Shown piece after piece: positions 1 to 11,154 of a stretch of DNA of 64,000 nucleotides; position 1 is the stretch's first letter, and the number at the start of each line of letters is the position of its first letter. Both the position numbers and the translations under genes were made by a program. A model generated the notes under the pieces. It was not told the DNA's origin and searched no databases. It was given only the letters and a program-made list of their open reading frames with translations. The DNA comes from Lepidostoma basale (lineage: Eukaryota > Arthropoda > Insecta > Trichoptera > Lepidostomatidae): contig JAHDVF020000177.1 in NCBI GenBank assembly GCA_022606425.2, positions 186,001-250,000 of the forward strand, in the 5' to 3' direction.

Positions 1-277
1 GACATATGGAAAGAATGAATGAAGAAAGAATGGTAAAAAAATTATATATTAACGATGTAAACCATAAATAGAGGAAGACCGAGGAAAACGTGGCTCGATC
101 AAATAAATCAAATAATGAATGTCAGCCATGTGAGGAGTCAGAGAAATTGACGCGCGTGCATGACACGATGTATCAATGTTGAGGAAGTGAGAGAAATATG
201 TCAGGAAATAAAAGTGTGGCAGTCCATTCTTTCTGCCTACCCCTTCGGGAATATGGCGTGATGGTTAGTTAGTTAGT
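1..277 (+). mobile_element. RTE-A LINE 3' end, begins before the window
   Basis: Degenerate reading of the block encoding GHMERMNEER, RGRPRKTWxDQIN and AVHSFCLP, then the conserved 3' UTR (TTCTGCCTACCCCTTCGGG) and a terminal GTTAGTTAGTTAG tail at 264-277. A short simple-repeat tail is characteristic of RTE elements. Several stops and indels; dead copy. Confidence 0.8.
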
Positions 278-329
278 TTTTTAGTTTACATTTATTATAG
301 ATAAACATCATTGTTTTGCTAGAGATGTT

Positions 330-690
330 GGAAAGCATCCGTCAGGAAGACCCCCCAAAATGATGGAAAGATAACTGGAATTCAGCATCACAGGGAGAGA
401 ATTCTTTTATAACCGACTCTTCAGTCTACAACTAGTTAAAGAAGAGGAATTTTAAAAGTCGACCATGTCAAATATCTCATTCTTCTTCCTTGTTAGACCT
501 ATGTGGTCTGTTCTCCAGAGGGTTGTTCTTCCTGTGAGGTGAATTCTCAGTTGTCTTTCTTTCTTACTAGGAGGTTTTCCACGAGGACGAGTCATATGGG
601 GCTGATTATGTAGTACAATATAGGGTTATCTGGTGGTGTCCATTCTTTGAATATGACCGTACCAGTCCCTCTTTTGTTATTATCTACTTT
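330..690. mobile_element. two RTE-C LINE 3' relics facing each other
   Basis: On the plus strand near 335-385 an eroded GRPPK-type segment is seen. From about 478 to 690 on the minus strand the sequence matches the family C 3' end seen at 12600-12815: terms for YGHV, CPRGRPPK and the GGTCTGTTCTCCAG stretch. Both are decayed. Confidence 0.55.
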
Positions 691-893
691 TTTCTCCGTT
701 TCCTCATTACTGAGGGTTATGAAATATGGAATTGCCCGTGGCTAAAACAAAACACCTCCAATCCTCGAGATCTGCATCTACTTCTTTTGCCTGAAACACT
801 TCCTAATCCAAGAAAGAATGAAGATGAACAAGATATATGAAGAAAGAAAATCGTTTTCTATCACTTCCACTTTACTGTATTTACTATTATGCT

Positions 894-1292
894 TTACTTG
901 TCAAGAAACGTATGGATATGGTGGGATATGTATCTAGTGAGACCATTGGGGATCTGAGGGCTCACGAGAATCAGGAGTGGCAGTGGTAAAAGTCCACGAA
1001 CTGCACTGGCCCGAGACAATAGGCCGGGAGCGCAGCGCTGGGCGGGTTGTCCGCGGTCCACACGCCGACTGATGTGAAACCCCCCATTCTGTAAATTTAC
1101 AAGCGGAGCGACATAAAGAGCTGCCTCTTGGCCCCCTTGTTCGGAACGTTTTGAATGGCCGTTGTTATTTAGTGTCACGCGGCCCCATACATTATTTATG
1201 TGCAGAATATAGGCGATCCAGGTTTGCGCGCTCGGCTTAGGCGCGTAAAAAAAACGCGAAGGATTGTCGCAAGAAATTCGAAGGTATTTCAA
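894..1292 (-). other. island of balanced composition with a 132-codon open frame, function unknown
   Basis: G+C-richer than its surroundings and free of the recurring repeats. The minus frame stays open for 132 codons but shows no recognisable domain, no clear splice sites and no codon pattern I trust as coding. It may be conserved non-coding DNA. Nothing repeat-like is seen between 690 and 894. Confidence 0.3.
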
Positions 1293-1317
1293 ATGAGCAA
1301 AATAGAAATATTTATAA

Positions 1318-1557
1318 ACAAGCGTATAATATACTGCGTGGGGAAAAGTACCACCTTCTCCAACTGATATTGTAGGGGAAAATTGAGGGACGCCGAGGGC
1401 CCAGTAGGAGACAAATGCCCTGGCTGCAAAACGTGAGGGAGTGGACCGGCATCCGAAGTGTGGAGGAGCTGTTCCGGGCGGCGCAGGACAGGGACAGGTT
1501 CACTGAGGTGATCGCCAATGTTAGGGTGACTCGACAGGGCACTTGAAGAAGAAGAAG
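1318..1557 (+). mobile_element. RTE-D LINE 3' end
   Basis: Plus strand encodes, with one early stop, PWLQNVREWTGIRSVEELFRAAQDRDRF and VIANVR, followed by TGA and a GAAGAAGAAG tail. This is the carboxy end of a second RTE-like family, repeated at 2761, 9355, 20085 and 53985. Confidence 0.75.
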
Positions 1558-2760
1558 TATAATAACCTCAATATTTTCCATAGAAATTAACTTTTTCTGC
1601 TCATTTAACTCGGGCTATTCCCATAAAATATAATAAAATTTCTTTCACGTTTTCATTCAATGTGCTTTTTTTATATGGAGGTTATTATTTTATGTCTCGG
1701 TTATGTGAAATACATTATTGTGATATGAACCAGACCTCTTATGTAACGATTAGTAGTCGAAATTAACTCGTTTCGTGATATTTTATAAAATAATATGTTA
1801 CATATAATACATTTAAGTACATTTCCTCTAAATTATTCATTCAATGCGCTGCTCATTTTTTTGTATTTTTTGCCCCGCGCCGCGACGCACGCACCCCGCA
1901 TTGGGTCGGGTGTATTTTAAATCGGTTTAATTCGTCCATACGTTTGTTTGACGCCCATTCGTGTCACACACCTAGTGCGGGGACAATGCTTCGCGTTTCC
2001 AACTATCGATATTGGTTACAATAACTTTACATTGCCAACAATAATCGTTTCTAAAAAAAATACAATAAAAAATTTAATTCCCAACTGAACACGCAATCAG
2101 GGTATTAAAATGCTTTTAGAAGCTGACTTAAATATGTGATTTTATTGTAAACTGTTTACGTAAAGTGAAATTAAGACACTTAAATGTTAAACGAGGGAAA
2201 AGCTTAAAATTTTACATCGAATATTTCACGTGCATAACTTGCCATTTTGAAAACACTTTCAAGGTGTTTTTTTAGGATCTTTGGAAAATCCGTGTAACTC
2301 GTCGTTCTGGGCGGACGTTTCGGAGATCGTTGCACTCTCCATCTTAAGGGTGGTTATAAATGTGTGATGGGTAATGTATGCTAAAACTTCAAACTGATAA
2401 ACTTAAGGCGTTTACAATGGAATTTTTTTTTAAATCAAAGTCACGATGCTTTTCATTAAAAATATTTTTGAGAAATAAAATATTTTAAAAAATCCCTACC
2501 TACAATAGGTTTCCACAGCTGAGTGATATGAAAACCATATTTAAAATAAAATTAAAATTATTAAAATCTAATACGAAAAAATATATATATATAATAGTAT
2601 TGACCTTGAACAAATAAAAAATAACAATCATCTCACATCAACTAAATTTGTCAGAAATTAAAAAAAAAATGTCCTAATTAGCTCCGAATTCTAAATAATG
2701 TATATAAAAATATTTTCATAACATTTACAACGGATATGAATATCTTTACAACATATATTA
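1558..2760. other. gene-free A+T-rich stretch with one CpG-rich patch
   Basis: No gene or recurring repeat seen. The exception in composition is about 1860-2005 (CCGCGCCGCGACGCACGC and following) and a smaller patch near 2280-2350; both may be unique regulatory DNA. The remainder is low-complexity A/T, including a short (AT)n near 2582. Confidence 0.4.
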
Positions 2761-2893
2761 CTGGAGAAGGCAACGGGAAACAACTCCAGTAATTCTTCCC
2801 AGGAAATCATTGTGGTGAGTGAGCTTTCGCCTAGGTGATCGCCAACGTAGGGGGAACCTGACATGACATTTTAAGAAGAAGAAGAAGAAGAAC
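2761..2893 (+). mobile_element. RTE-D LINE 3' terminal relic
   Basis: Ends GTGATCGCCAACGTAGGGGG, a stop and (GAA)n at about 2876-2892, as in the other D copies. Upstream coding sequence is nearly erased. Confidence 0.6.
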
Positions 2894-4729
2894 ATGTATT
2901 TAGTTATATTTAAATTTCAACCCCCACAATAATACCAGAGGATGGCAGCGAGAAACCGGTCGAAACTAGTAAAACAAGAAAAAAAGGAAAAATATGCTTA
3001 GGTTTTATTATTGAAAATCGACCAATATATTATATTTCATTAACCATCGTTAATAATTCGAATTTTGAATATAAAAATATACATACTTATTGCTTTAAAA
3101 TTATGGGGAATATTACGCGCTAAGCATACGCACGTAAGTCAACCTGTTATTGATTAAATTCACCGTCGAACAAATAATTACACTTATAAAGCAAGACCCT
3201 TCTCGATAATCATATTATTTAGCATACACGGAAGTCGTCATCAATCACGGCCCGACCACCCCCAAACAAGGGTTGAAGCCTCGCGTGTGTGGCGATCTAG
3301 CTCGCATGAATTAGTCCGGCTTTTCGACTGCGTGGCTACTCGCCAGAAGGAATTTAGTGAGTGATGTCTGACCCAAAATTGGTTCACTTTTTTATTGGAC
3401 GCTAGCTATAAATCGTGGCCGACCCAAGGTGGAGCTGGTTGGTTAGGCGATAATTGTTTCGGTTTAAGAACGATTATTTAATTCAAAAATAGATTGAAAG
3501 GGTTGTTCTTAACAACCACTCCATCCCTTTTAAACTAGATTTGTTATGTGAATCAATAACAATAAAAATACATCACCCATAAAACAACAAAAAAATACAT
3601 TTTTTATTATATTCATTTGTTAAACAAAATATTTAATTATTTAATAAACTCAGGCAAATAATAATGTAAAAATTCAATTGAATTAAAAGTCTGTTTTTCT
3701 ACTTTTGAATTTGCTTTTCTTCAACGTTGTCTTTTTCCGATTATGAAAAAAAACTTCAACAAGTGGAATACAATGTTTTAACACAGTTATATATTTTTTA
3801 TTAAATAATCTTCACTCAACTGATTTGGAATTGCATTTATGATTTTGATTAATATAGCAATGACTACGAAGTTATTCATTGTGACTTATAAATAAACTGA
3901 TGTTTATTTCTACTGTCAACCGGTTTCAAGACCATTCGATTAAAAAGAGTGATCAGTGGTTTAAGCAACCATTTTATTTATAAGTAAAGTTTAGAAACAT
4001 TTATTAGTATTATTCCAGGCAAAAAACGCCCACTTAAAATACTTTTCAACAAATTGTTAATTAGATTTAAAAGTACTCAATCTAAGCCTAAATCAAATGT
4101 CAAATAGTGTTTATAAAAAAATAAAAATAAAATAAAATAAAAATACTAAACCAGACCAGATGGGATTCTCTAGCTCCACGAAATTTGGATCAGTATCCAT
4201 ATATAGTTTCATGAATATAAGTAATCTTCTTAAATGTAATATAATACATACTCGGTTTATTTGGTACAACTCGGTTTATTTAACGTAGGTACAACGCATC
4301 CTGTTGGTTTATTTATTTGTTTTCGTTTATGATATATGGTTAAAGAAAACGTATGTTTTATGTATTATCAACTCGTTGAATTTTTGGGTTTTTCTCTTGA
4401 AACTACTGAAAATTCAATCTTACGAGCCAATTAAACGGCAACAGAAAATCAGAGTTCGGAATAAGCTATAACTTATAAAAGCTTCGAGTTAAAACGCGAC
4501 GCACGCTCTTGCCACTTAAAAATATGATATGTTTACAACGTTTCTTTGGACGTTATAAATGCTGTATTTTAATTCTACAGCCATTATTATAATAAAAATA
4601 ACGAGGAATACACAATAGTACTTAAGATTCAAGGGACTCCCTTAAGCTGTAATAAAACGATTAAATTAAGGACTAAGTATGTTGACTCAAACTGCCTCCC
4701 GTATTAGGGACGGCCCTACATTGATATTA
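2894..4729. other. gene-free stretch; unique island at 3100-3470
   Basis: About 3100-3470 is repeat-free and compositionally balanced (ACGGCCCGACCACCCCC, GTGGCCGACCCAAGG) without a convincing ORF. From 3470 to 4680 the sequence is A/T-rich with nothing recognised apart from short A-runs near 4115-4140. Confidence 0.4.
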
Positions 4730-5061
4730 TTAACCCTCAACTGGTAACATACGTCTGTGAGACACACCTGTTTGCAAATATGCCCGCCACTGACCACAGC
4801 GCTGCTAGTCTTCTCCCTCCTTCAGTGTATTCTTAGATGACACGGAGGTGACATCTTTCCCTATCGTTTTAAACGTGAGTTTCGTACCTTACGATTTTCA
4901 TTTGAATGTACGGCGTCTCAGAGACGTATGTTAAAAATAGTGTAATACATTTTATTCGTCTTTTGGACGTGTGTTTACTACTAGTGGTGTATTTGTATCC
5001 ATCTGGTAGACGTGGAAATCACCAAGGAGAATTCAAATAAGAACAGCAAGCTTCTCCAGTT

Positions 5062-5520
5062 TTTCTTCTTCTTCTTCCTCAGCCTATTTCCGTCCACTCC
5101 TGGACAAATGCCTCTTCCATTCGCTTCCATGTCACTCTGTTCGGTGCAGATTGCATCCAGGTTATTCCGACGTGTCTGTTCAGATCATCCTTCCACCGTA
5201 GTTGCGGTCGCCCTGCACTTCTCTTTGCCATCCACGGTCTCCAAGTCAGCAGTCTTCTTGACCACTTTTCATCTGAGCTACTGTCTACGTGACCCGCCCA
5301 TCGGCATTTTAGAGTCGCCACCCGGTGGATGATGTCAGTGACCTTTGTTTTTTCTCTCACCGTATCGTTTCTGACTCTGTCTCTTAGGCTTATTCCTAAT
5401 ATGGCTCTTTCCATGGCTCTTTGGGTCACTCGTAGTTTCTCGACACTTTGTTTGGACAATGTAACAGTTTCAAGACCATAAGTACCAACTGGCAGAACGC
5501 AGGTTTCATAGAATTTTCGT
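5062..5520 (-). mobile_element. RTE-B LINE 3' end inserted in the piggyBac-like element
   Basis: Minus strand reads FYETCVLPVGTYG, LRVTQRAMERAILGISLRD, KVTDIIHRVATLK, WAGHV, RSAGRPQLRWKDDL and a terminal EEAFVQEWTEIG with stop, then a (GAA)n tail. An open frame of 126 codons survives (5459-5079). TCCAGTT occurs on both sides (5055-5061, 5521-5527), a likely 7-bp target duplication. 5'-truncated copy; it is younger than the piggyBac-like element it interrupts. Confidence 0.82.
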
Positions 5521-5527
5521 TCCAGTT

Positions 5528-5641
5528 ATGAAGAATATATCGGACAGGCTCCCAAAAAGAAAATCCTGTAGATACTGTTCATATAACAAAAGGAGACAAA
5601 CTGCCTACAAATGTATAAAATGTGATAATCCGTCTATTTAG
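5528..5641 (+). pseudogene. piggyBac transposase C-terminal Cys-rich domain, fragment
   Basis: Thirty-seven codons beginning MKNISDRLPKRKS, then CRYC, 11 residues, CIKC, then a stop. The paired Cys motifs resemble the zinc-binding Cys-rich tail of piggyBac transposases, which binds the terminal repeats. The usual third Cys pair is missing because of the stop at 5639. It lies about 70 bp inside the right inverted repeat, where that domain is expected. Confidence 0.6.
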
Positions 5642-5714
5642 AGTGCTACTGACGTATGACATACGTGTGTTATTCATAGTGTACTATTCTCTTATGTTAC
5701 CAGTTGAGGGTTAA

Positions 5715-6510
5715 GGAATAATTTGATCGCCGTAAAAACGGACACCATCGGCGGGAGAGTAAGTGGGCATTAAATCCAACCAAAGACGGGGCATTCTTCA
5801 AATAACAGGCATTCAAAATGTGAAGCCCGCCTTACACTTGTCGCGCCCTGTCCCGGGATAACGAGCCCGCGCACAATGGCCCTTTTAGCGTCAAACTCCG
5901 GGGAATCAATCACTGGACCACTTCTCGGAACTAGCTGTGCCACCATAATAAAGGTGTCAATTAGATTTGTATTCTCTTTTAATGTGCCCAGCCATCTTTG
6001 GACAGTAATTTGCACAATCATCTTCTTTTAAAATGTCTACACGTCATAAAACCAATAACTAATATACCTATATGTAATTTCTCTTCGTATATTAATAACA
6101 ATAATAACCGATGTCGAAGGTGAACAAACGACTTTTTACTCATTGCATATTGATATACGAACACAATACATATATAGAGCCACAAACGTAAGTTGGCGGT
6201 GGTGCAAATGTAAACTAAACGCTAAATGTCAATTTGACATTTGAGTTTTTGTTTGCGTCGTCACCGTGATTTTTAGTTTTCTTTATTAATTTGAAACTAA
6301 CAGTATCCAAAGTTATAAAAATCAGTATAAGAGAGACTATTCTAAAAGTTAAAGCCTTTTTGTGAAGAAGAACAGAGAATAATTGCGCCATTAATTCCAT
6401 TGGAAAAAGTCAACGCGCGTATTGGTAAAATGACAGATAAGTGTTGTTATCGGTAGAGATCAAATAGCTGATTTATGATTAGTGTAATTATAATAAAAAA
6501 TAACTGTACC
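5715..6510. other. gene-free stretch with an 83-codon minus frame
   Basis: 5770-6021 is G+C-balanced and open on the minus strand (contains VIDSPEFDAKRAIVRGLV), but I recognise no family and see no splice context. The rest is A/T-rich. Possibly conserved non-coding DNA. Confidence 0.3.
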
Positions 6511-6790
6511 TCAATAGAGACGAAGATGTAAATTGTTTTCTGGGAACAGGATATGGTGGTCGAGGCGCTTACAGAACTGTCATTGGTTGGGTTAAGCGAT
6601 CGCTTTATGTTAACAACTTTCCCCGTTCCGCCCTTCTTACGACCACCACGTCTGACAATTTTTTTGAAGATGCTTCAATGCTGAGAAACACTTCACATTT
6701 TTTCAGTTTATCAGTTTATCGGTTTATTTCATTTCATCAATAGACATTAGTTCAATCTACACTAGCGCCATCTATTAAAACTTAATTGCC
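6511..6790 (+). repeat. foldback repeat family F, old copy
   Basis: Shares the arm sequence CTCAATAGAGACGAAGATG, the TGTCATTGGTTGGGTTAAGCG block and the AGCGCCATCTAT segment with the copies at 35419, 41655 and 52969. Left arm retained, right arm mostly lost. Confidence 0.65.
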
Positions 6791-7534
6791 ACTAAGAAAA
6801 TGTTCGATTAAAATAATTGTAAATTATTACATAAAACGTTTTTATGTCATTTTTATTCGATCTCAATAAAAATATTCCGTATGACCATTCTGATTTTCCT
6901 TAAAATTCGGGAAAACATTTCGATCTGCAACCCTTAATTGCATAACGCCCTCGTTTTGCGCCATCATAAGCTTGTCAATCCATATACTCGTTATAAGCAC
7001 AAATACAATGCGCAAAAGAAATGATATTTTTTTGTGAAAACGGTCCACGGAGAATTTCATTTGAAGATTAGACAAAAACTACATTTCATAGTAGATACAA
7101 AGACTTTTTTTTTTTGCCGACCAAAAAGTCTTGTTTACGTTCGATATATTTTTCTCTTTGGCGATATTAAACATTGTTCTTTATTCTGTCTGGGCTGGTT
7201 GCAGTCCGTTCAGGTTACGAAAGCTCTCGAGAAATATCACATCTGGAGGATGATTCAAAAACATTTATCTGCTGCTGAATCACATCAGAATGAACCAAAT
7301 AGTGTGGAAAATAATACGATATAATCCTACATTGAAAACAAGTTATAAATAGAAAAAAAAATCTTTTTTTTAGTTTGAAACATAGTTATTAGTTTGCAAC
7401 AAAGTCTGTTTGCTGGTTCTTGGGATGCCACTTGAACAATAATTTAATGTGGTAGTTTCCCGTTACTTTCCACATTTTTGATACAACAGATTATTTCAAC
7501 TCAATCATACAATTTTTTAACTATTGATTCTCAT
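6791..7534. other. gene-free A+T-rich stretch
   Basis: Short open frames on both strands (about 60-96 codons) without recognisable content. No repeat family identified. Confidence 0.3.
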
Positions 7535-7603
7535 GGCATGTGATAGACAGCTAGTCTATCGCCATTTGTATTGTCAGGTAAATTCTATACCAGACCAAAA
7601 TCA
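7535..7603 (-). mobile_element. SINE-T fragment, 3' body only, inverted against the next copy
   Basis: Complement of the SINE-T body (TATCGCCATTT, ACCAGACCAAA). It sits directly head-to-head with the plus-strand copy at 7604. Confidence 0.65.
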
Positions 7604-7830
7604 CCGACCTTCGTGGCTGAGTAGTAAGGTTCCGGGTTCGATTCCCAGCGATGGCAGTGTGATTGTCACACTAGCGATGGCTATTGTAGAATTAACGTGA
7701 CAATAAAATGGCGATTTAGCTACTCATCACATGTCACGAGAATCAATGTGATAGCTATACCCTTTATTTGGCTCACATTGTAATGATTTAAATAACTATT
7801 CAACAAAATAATAATAAAAATAATATATCA
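7604..7830 (+). mobile_element. tRNA-derived SINE, family T
   Basis: Head with A-box-like GTGGCTGAGTAGT and a perfect B box GGTTCGATTCC near 7635, then the family body (CAGTGTGATTGTCACAC, GACAATAAAATGGCGAT, CACATGTCACGAGAATCAA) and an A/T-rich (AATA)n tail. A small deletion separates the two promoter boxes. The B box and A box are RNA polymerase III internal promoter elements. Confidence 0.85.
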
Positions 7831-7849
7831 TTCTTACATGAACGTATAT

Positions 7850-8560
7850 TCTTGTTGAACGCTAAGGCATTGACACTGTGAAATTCCATAGTAATATATT
7901 ATACTTAGAAAAATGCAAGTAACTTTGTTGAATCCGCTAATTATTATAATAATATACTTAATACTTTATCTACTCTTAATCTCCCAAGCTCCCATTCCCA
8001 ATCAAATGCAAATTAATCGTTTAATAATTTCTATATAAATTATGTCTTTTCAAATGTTTGTTTTTTCTAAATTACATTTTTTTTATATTTTCATCATGTA
8101 TGTCGGGTGGTGGTCCAGGGGATAGAACGCTTGGCTCCTGATCCAGGAGACATGGGTTCAAGCCTGGACACGACCAGATTCCTTCTTCATAATAATAAGC
8201 TATTTTCTGCTCACATTGAAGATTGTAAAATAAATTCTAATATCATTGATGTAAATCCTTAATATTAGTCTTTAAAAAAAAAAAAATTATTTTGATGTAA
8301 TATTGTTATTAGTTCTTACTGATAAAATTATAATTATTAGTACTTTTAACAAATAGCCCAGGTTAATATTTTAATTTGAATTATTGTATCGAATTTTAAA
8401 TGCGTTTTTGTATTAGTCTTTCCTTGTTTAGTTTTTATTATATTTTTACACCTGAAAATGGAGGTATCCTCCGAAACATGACGTATTTTTTTATATTTTT
8501 ATAATAATTAGTGAATTAAACTAATTTTTTTTCAAATTCCTAAGCGTATATTACTAAGTG
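7850..8560. repeat. foldback repeat family G, interrupted by SINE-N
   Basis: Left part GAACGCTAAGGCATTGACAC to AATCCGCTAATTATTATAA, and right part CACCTGAAAATGGAGGTATC to AAACTAATTTTT, match the copy at 24045-24300. The right arm holds a hammerhead-like block (8452-8482) with CTGAAAA in place of CTGANGA. Confidence 0.6.
8105..8180 (+). mobile_element. tRNA-derived SINE, family N
   Basis: tRNA-like head: GTGGTCCAGGGGATAGAACG (A-box region), a hairpin CTCCTGATCCAGGAG in the anticodon-arm position, and the B-box-like GGGTTCAAGCC. A second copy is at 46075-46143, minus strand. It is followed by A/T-rich sequence, not by a tRNA acceptor stem, so it is a SINE head rather than a tRNA gene. Confidence 0.6.
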
Positions 8561-8639
8561 TATATTACATAAGAATGTACTCGTATATCTTTGAAGTGTA
8601 GTTTGCACTCTATCTAGGGATTTTATTGACCTTTGGTAT

Positions 8640-9250
8640 AATAGTTATATTTTGTCGTTCAAGGGCTCGGTAAGCGCGCTCACTGAAATATGATTATCTG
8701 TAATCATAAGTGAAACGTTTCCCCATAATAACCGTAATACCTCCGGCCGCGTGGGACGAGCAGTACGGCCTCGGGTCAGGCGAGTCCTGAGCCTCCTCTC
8801 GGCCGCGAGTGCTGCTCTTATTGCCGGCCCAAACATCCTCCCGTAAAACAGTTCTATTGACGGATCAATTTGTAATGCTCGTCAACATAATTATTTATCC
8901 AGAGGCGTATTACAGAAACCGGTTGACGCGCGAGTCTGCTAATCTAATGAAGCTTTCGATGACGGAAGCCCCTATACCTCGCCATTTATGCAAGTACCTG
9001 AATCAATAAGAAATCCCATTAACGGCTCCTAATATCGCTGTCGATTTAAAAATAAAAAACTTTCCAAACACTTAGTTATTACGTATTAGTGAGCAGGGTC
9101 CGTAATAACAGTGCTATGGCGAATTTGATTGAACGGTATATGAACCGGCAGGCGGGCGGGGGCGGAGAGCCTTGAATATTTTATGCCGTTACGAGGTGGC
9201 GCATCCCTTGACGTTCTACGAGTACTAACTACACGCCGTACATACGTGAG
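8640..9250. other. repeat-free island, candidate regulatory DNA
   Basis: Balanced composition, CpG-containing (CGGCCGCGTGGGACGAGC; GGCGGGCGGGGGCGGAG near 9152) and no match to the recurring repeats. Short frames on both strands are not convincing. Could be a conserved non-coding block or an unrecognised exon. Confidence 0.35.
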
Positions 9251-9354
9251 TAGGACACTCTTATAATCGATTAGAAATTACGCAGACGAGAATTAAATAC
9301 ATTTACAACACTTTATTATTGAATATTCCGCTAATAAATAGTTTATAATGTAAA

Positions 9355-9530
9355 GAGAATACTCCTCATCAAGACCTATGTATGGAGTATCTTGATGTAC
9401 GGCTGCGAGACATGGTGCCTATCCGAAAGAGATAAGCGGAGACTAGAGGCTTTTGAGATGTGGTCCTATAGAAGACTATTAGGAATTTCCTGCGAATGAG
9501 GAGGTTCTTCAAAGAATCGAAGGAGGAAGC
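9355..9530 (+). mobile_element. RTE-D LINE internal fragment
   Basis: Encodes IKTYVWSILMYGCETWCLSE, then RRLEAFEMWSYRR and LLGIS in neighbouring frames: the C-terminal region just upstream of the D 3' end at 1318. Confidence 0.7.
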
Positions 9531-9589
9531 CACCTGCTAAGGACCTTGTCCGAAAGGTGTGCAAGATGGATCGGTCATGTAATACGTTT

Positions 9590-9745
9590 TTAATAACTAC
9601 TTCCACTTTTGTCATTATTTCGACAGCGTCCGATTTCGCCTGCCTAGCTGGTATCAACAGACAGACAGACCAGTCTGTCGATGCCAGCTACACTGGCAAA
9701 ACCTGTCACTATCGAAATAATAACAAAAGTACAAGTAGTTATTAA
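9590..9745. repeat. foldback repeat family E
   Basis: Inverted arms ACTTCCACTTTTGTC with ATTATTTCGACAG on the left and CTATCGAAATAATAAC with AAAAGTACAAGTAGT on the right around a GCCAGCT centre. Same family as 10645, 11155, 14800 and 28326. Confidence 0.7.
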
Positions 9746-9842
9746 AAAACATCGTTTTATTTAAATAATATTTCATATGTTTACTTAACTTTTCCAAGAA
9801 TGTTCATGTTACAGGTTATGACAAATTAATAATTCTTCAATA

Positions 9843-9845
<3 letters not shown>

Positions 9846-9886
<41 letters not shown>
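9846..9886. repeat. (AT)n microsatellite
   Basis: About 20 uninterrupted AT dinucleotides. Confidence 0.95.
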
Positions 9887-9888
<2 letters not shown>

Positions 9889-9889
9889 C

Positions 9890-10456
9890 GCAATGACACA
9901 TAAAAAAAACATTTTATCTGATAGCCATCTTATCACAATTTGCGTCAATAAAAATGAAGCCACACAAATAAATCAGTTTCGATAAAAAATTTGAAGCTAC
10001 TCATCAAAGAAAAAAATACATCTCGTACTTACAATAGCCAAGTACTAGAGGGATCGATCAATAAAAAAAAATCTCGCGCGGACATTTTTCAAATTCTCAA
10101 TCGTTGTGGGAAAAAACCGCATTCTTTGCAAGCGTAAATAAATAAAAACATTTGGACACTTTATCAACTCCGAGGTGGGAATAAATATCTCGGAGGAGTT
10201 GTTGAAATAAACCCAAACAACTTTTTATTAGTCCGAAACGAAGCCGTTAAAATCTAAGCTTTTTTGCTCTCTCCGTCCCCGGCTTGTTATCAGCCTCGAT
10301 ACGGGCGTACACCCGTTTGGGATCCAACCTTTTTGTTTTAGCAAAAACTAATCAGAGGCCAATTAATTACCGGTCATAAAAAATACTGATTGGATTGTAA
10401 ACTCGGAATCCGCTCACGGCTAATTTTTATATCACAATACGGAGTTTCGTAAAAGA
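9890..10456. other. gene-free stretch; repeat-free island at 10070-10456
   Basis: 10070-10456 is unique-looking (CTCTCCGTCCCCGGC, TACGGGCGTACACCCG) and carries one GATA-type site (TTATCAG near 10287). No coding frame. Candidate non-coding regulatory DNA. Confidence 0.3.
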
Positions 10457-10637
10457 GAACAGCTGCTCTGTTGCGACAATTTGTTACTGACTAATTGATT
10501 ATAAATAAATCATAAAATCTAATTAAAGCAATATCTACATTTTCTAAAACCAGTTGCATACTGCCTTACTAACACTGTTTTTTTTATTATATATATTGTA
10601 AATTACAGATCATAAACTATAATACAATGTACTCTTA
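10457..10637 (+). repeat. unnamed interspersed repeat Q, copy 1
   Basis: About 180 bp (AGAACAGCTGCTCTGTTGCG through ATACAATGTACTCT) recurring in the same orientation at 36400-36578 with roughly 90% identity by eye. No coding content or terminal repeats recognised. Confidence 0.7.
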
Positions 10638-10644
10638 TATAATA

Positions 10645-10775
10645 ATTAAATCAAACGATGTTTTTAACTACTTCCAGTTTTGTCTTTATTTCGACAGCGA
10701 GCCTGGCGAAACCGGTCGCTGTCGAAATAAAGACAAAAGTGGAAGTAGTTAAAAAAACATCGTTTTATTTAATTA
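10645..10775. repeat. foldback repeat family E, near-perfect hairpin
   Basis: Arms of about 55 nt: AACGATGTTTTTAACTACTT with TTGTCTTTATTTCGACAGCG, mirrored by CGCTGTCGAAATAAAGACAA with AAGTAGTTAAAAAAACATCG. Only a few mismatches. The small loop contains GGCGAAACCGGTC. Confidence 0.85.
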
Positions 10776-10849
10776 TTATTTAAAATGAACTTCCATCAAG
10801 AGATTTCAGTAAAATCATTAGATTACTTTTATATTATTATTATTATTTT

Positions 10850-11060
10850 GTTCAAACGCTCTTTACATCATTACAGCGCGAGCCAAATCGATGTAAAGGG
10901 TTTAGCTATCATATTGATTCTCGTGACGTGTGATAGGAAGCTAATCTATTGTCACTTTCTCGTCACGTGAATTCTGCACCAGACCAACGAACGTGTGACA
11001 ATCACACTGCCATCGCCGGGAATCGAACCCGGGACCTTCGGGATGGCAGTCAAAGCACAT
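10850..11060 (-). mobile_element. tRNA-derived SINE, family T
   Basis: Minus-strand copy. Complement of the B box (GGAATCGAACC) near 11019-11029, preceded on plus by the reversed body (TGTGACAATCACACTGCCAT). Confidence 0.8.
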
Positions 11061-11154
11061 CATAAAGTGATGGTGAATATAAAAGCAATTTTTATATTTT
11101 TATCATATCGACTTATGATTACATTCTATTGATCAACGAATGCTTTGATACTAA

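Larger units (their letters stand above)
4734..5710 (+). mobile_element. piggyBac-like element, internally deleted, with a nested LINE
   Basis: Bounded by perfect 18-bp terminal inverted repeats (CCCTCAACTGGTAACATA at 4734 and its complement ending at 5710), flanked by TTAA at 4730-4733 and 5711-5714. The CCC start and TTAA target duplication are diagnostic of the piggyBac superfamily. The span is 977 bp, but 459 bp of that is an inserted RTE-B, so the piggyBac part is about 0.5 kb and non-autonomous. The right part keeps a piece of the transposase Cys-rich tail. Most transposase sequence is gone. Confidence 0.88.

Noticed and set aside
894..1292. 132-codon minus-strand frame as a protein-coding exon
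   Set aside because: No recognised family, no clear splice sites; listed only as an island of balanced composition.
5012..5332. 106-codon plus-strand frame
   Set aside because: Mostly antisense to the RTE-B insertion in the piggyBac-like element.
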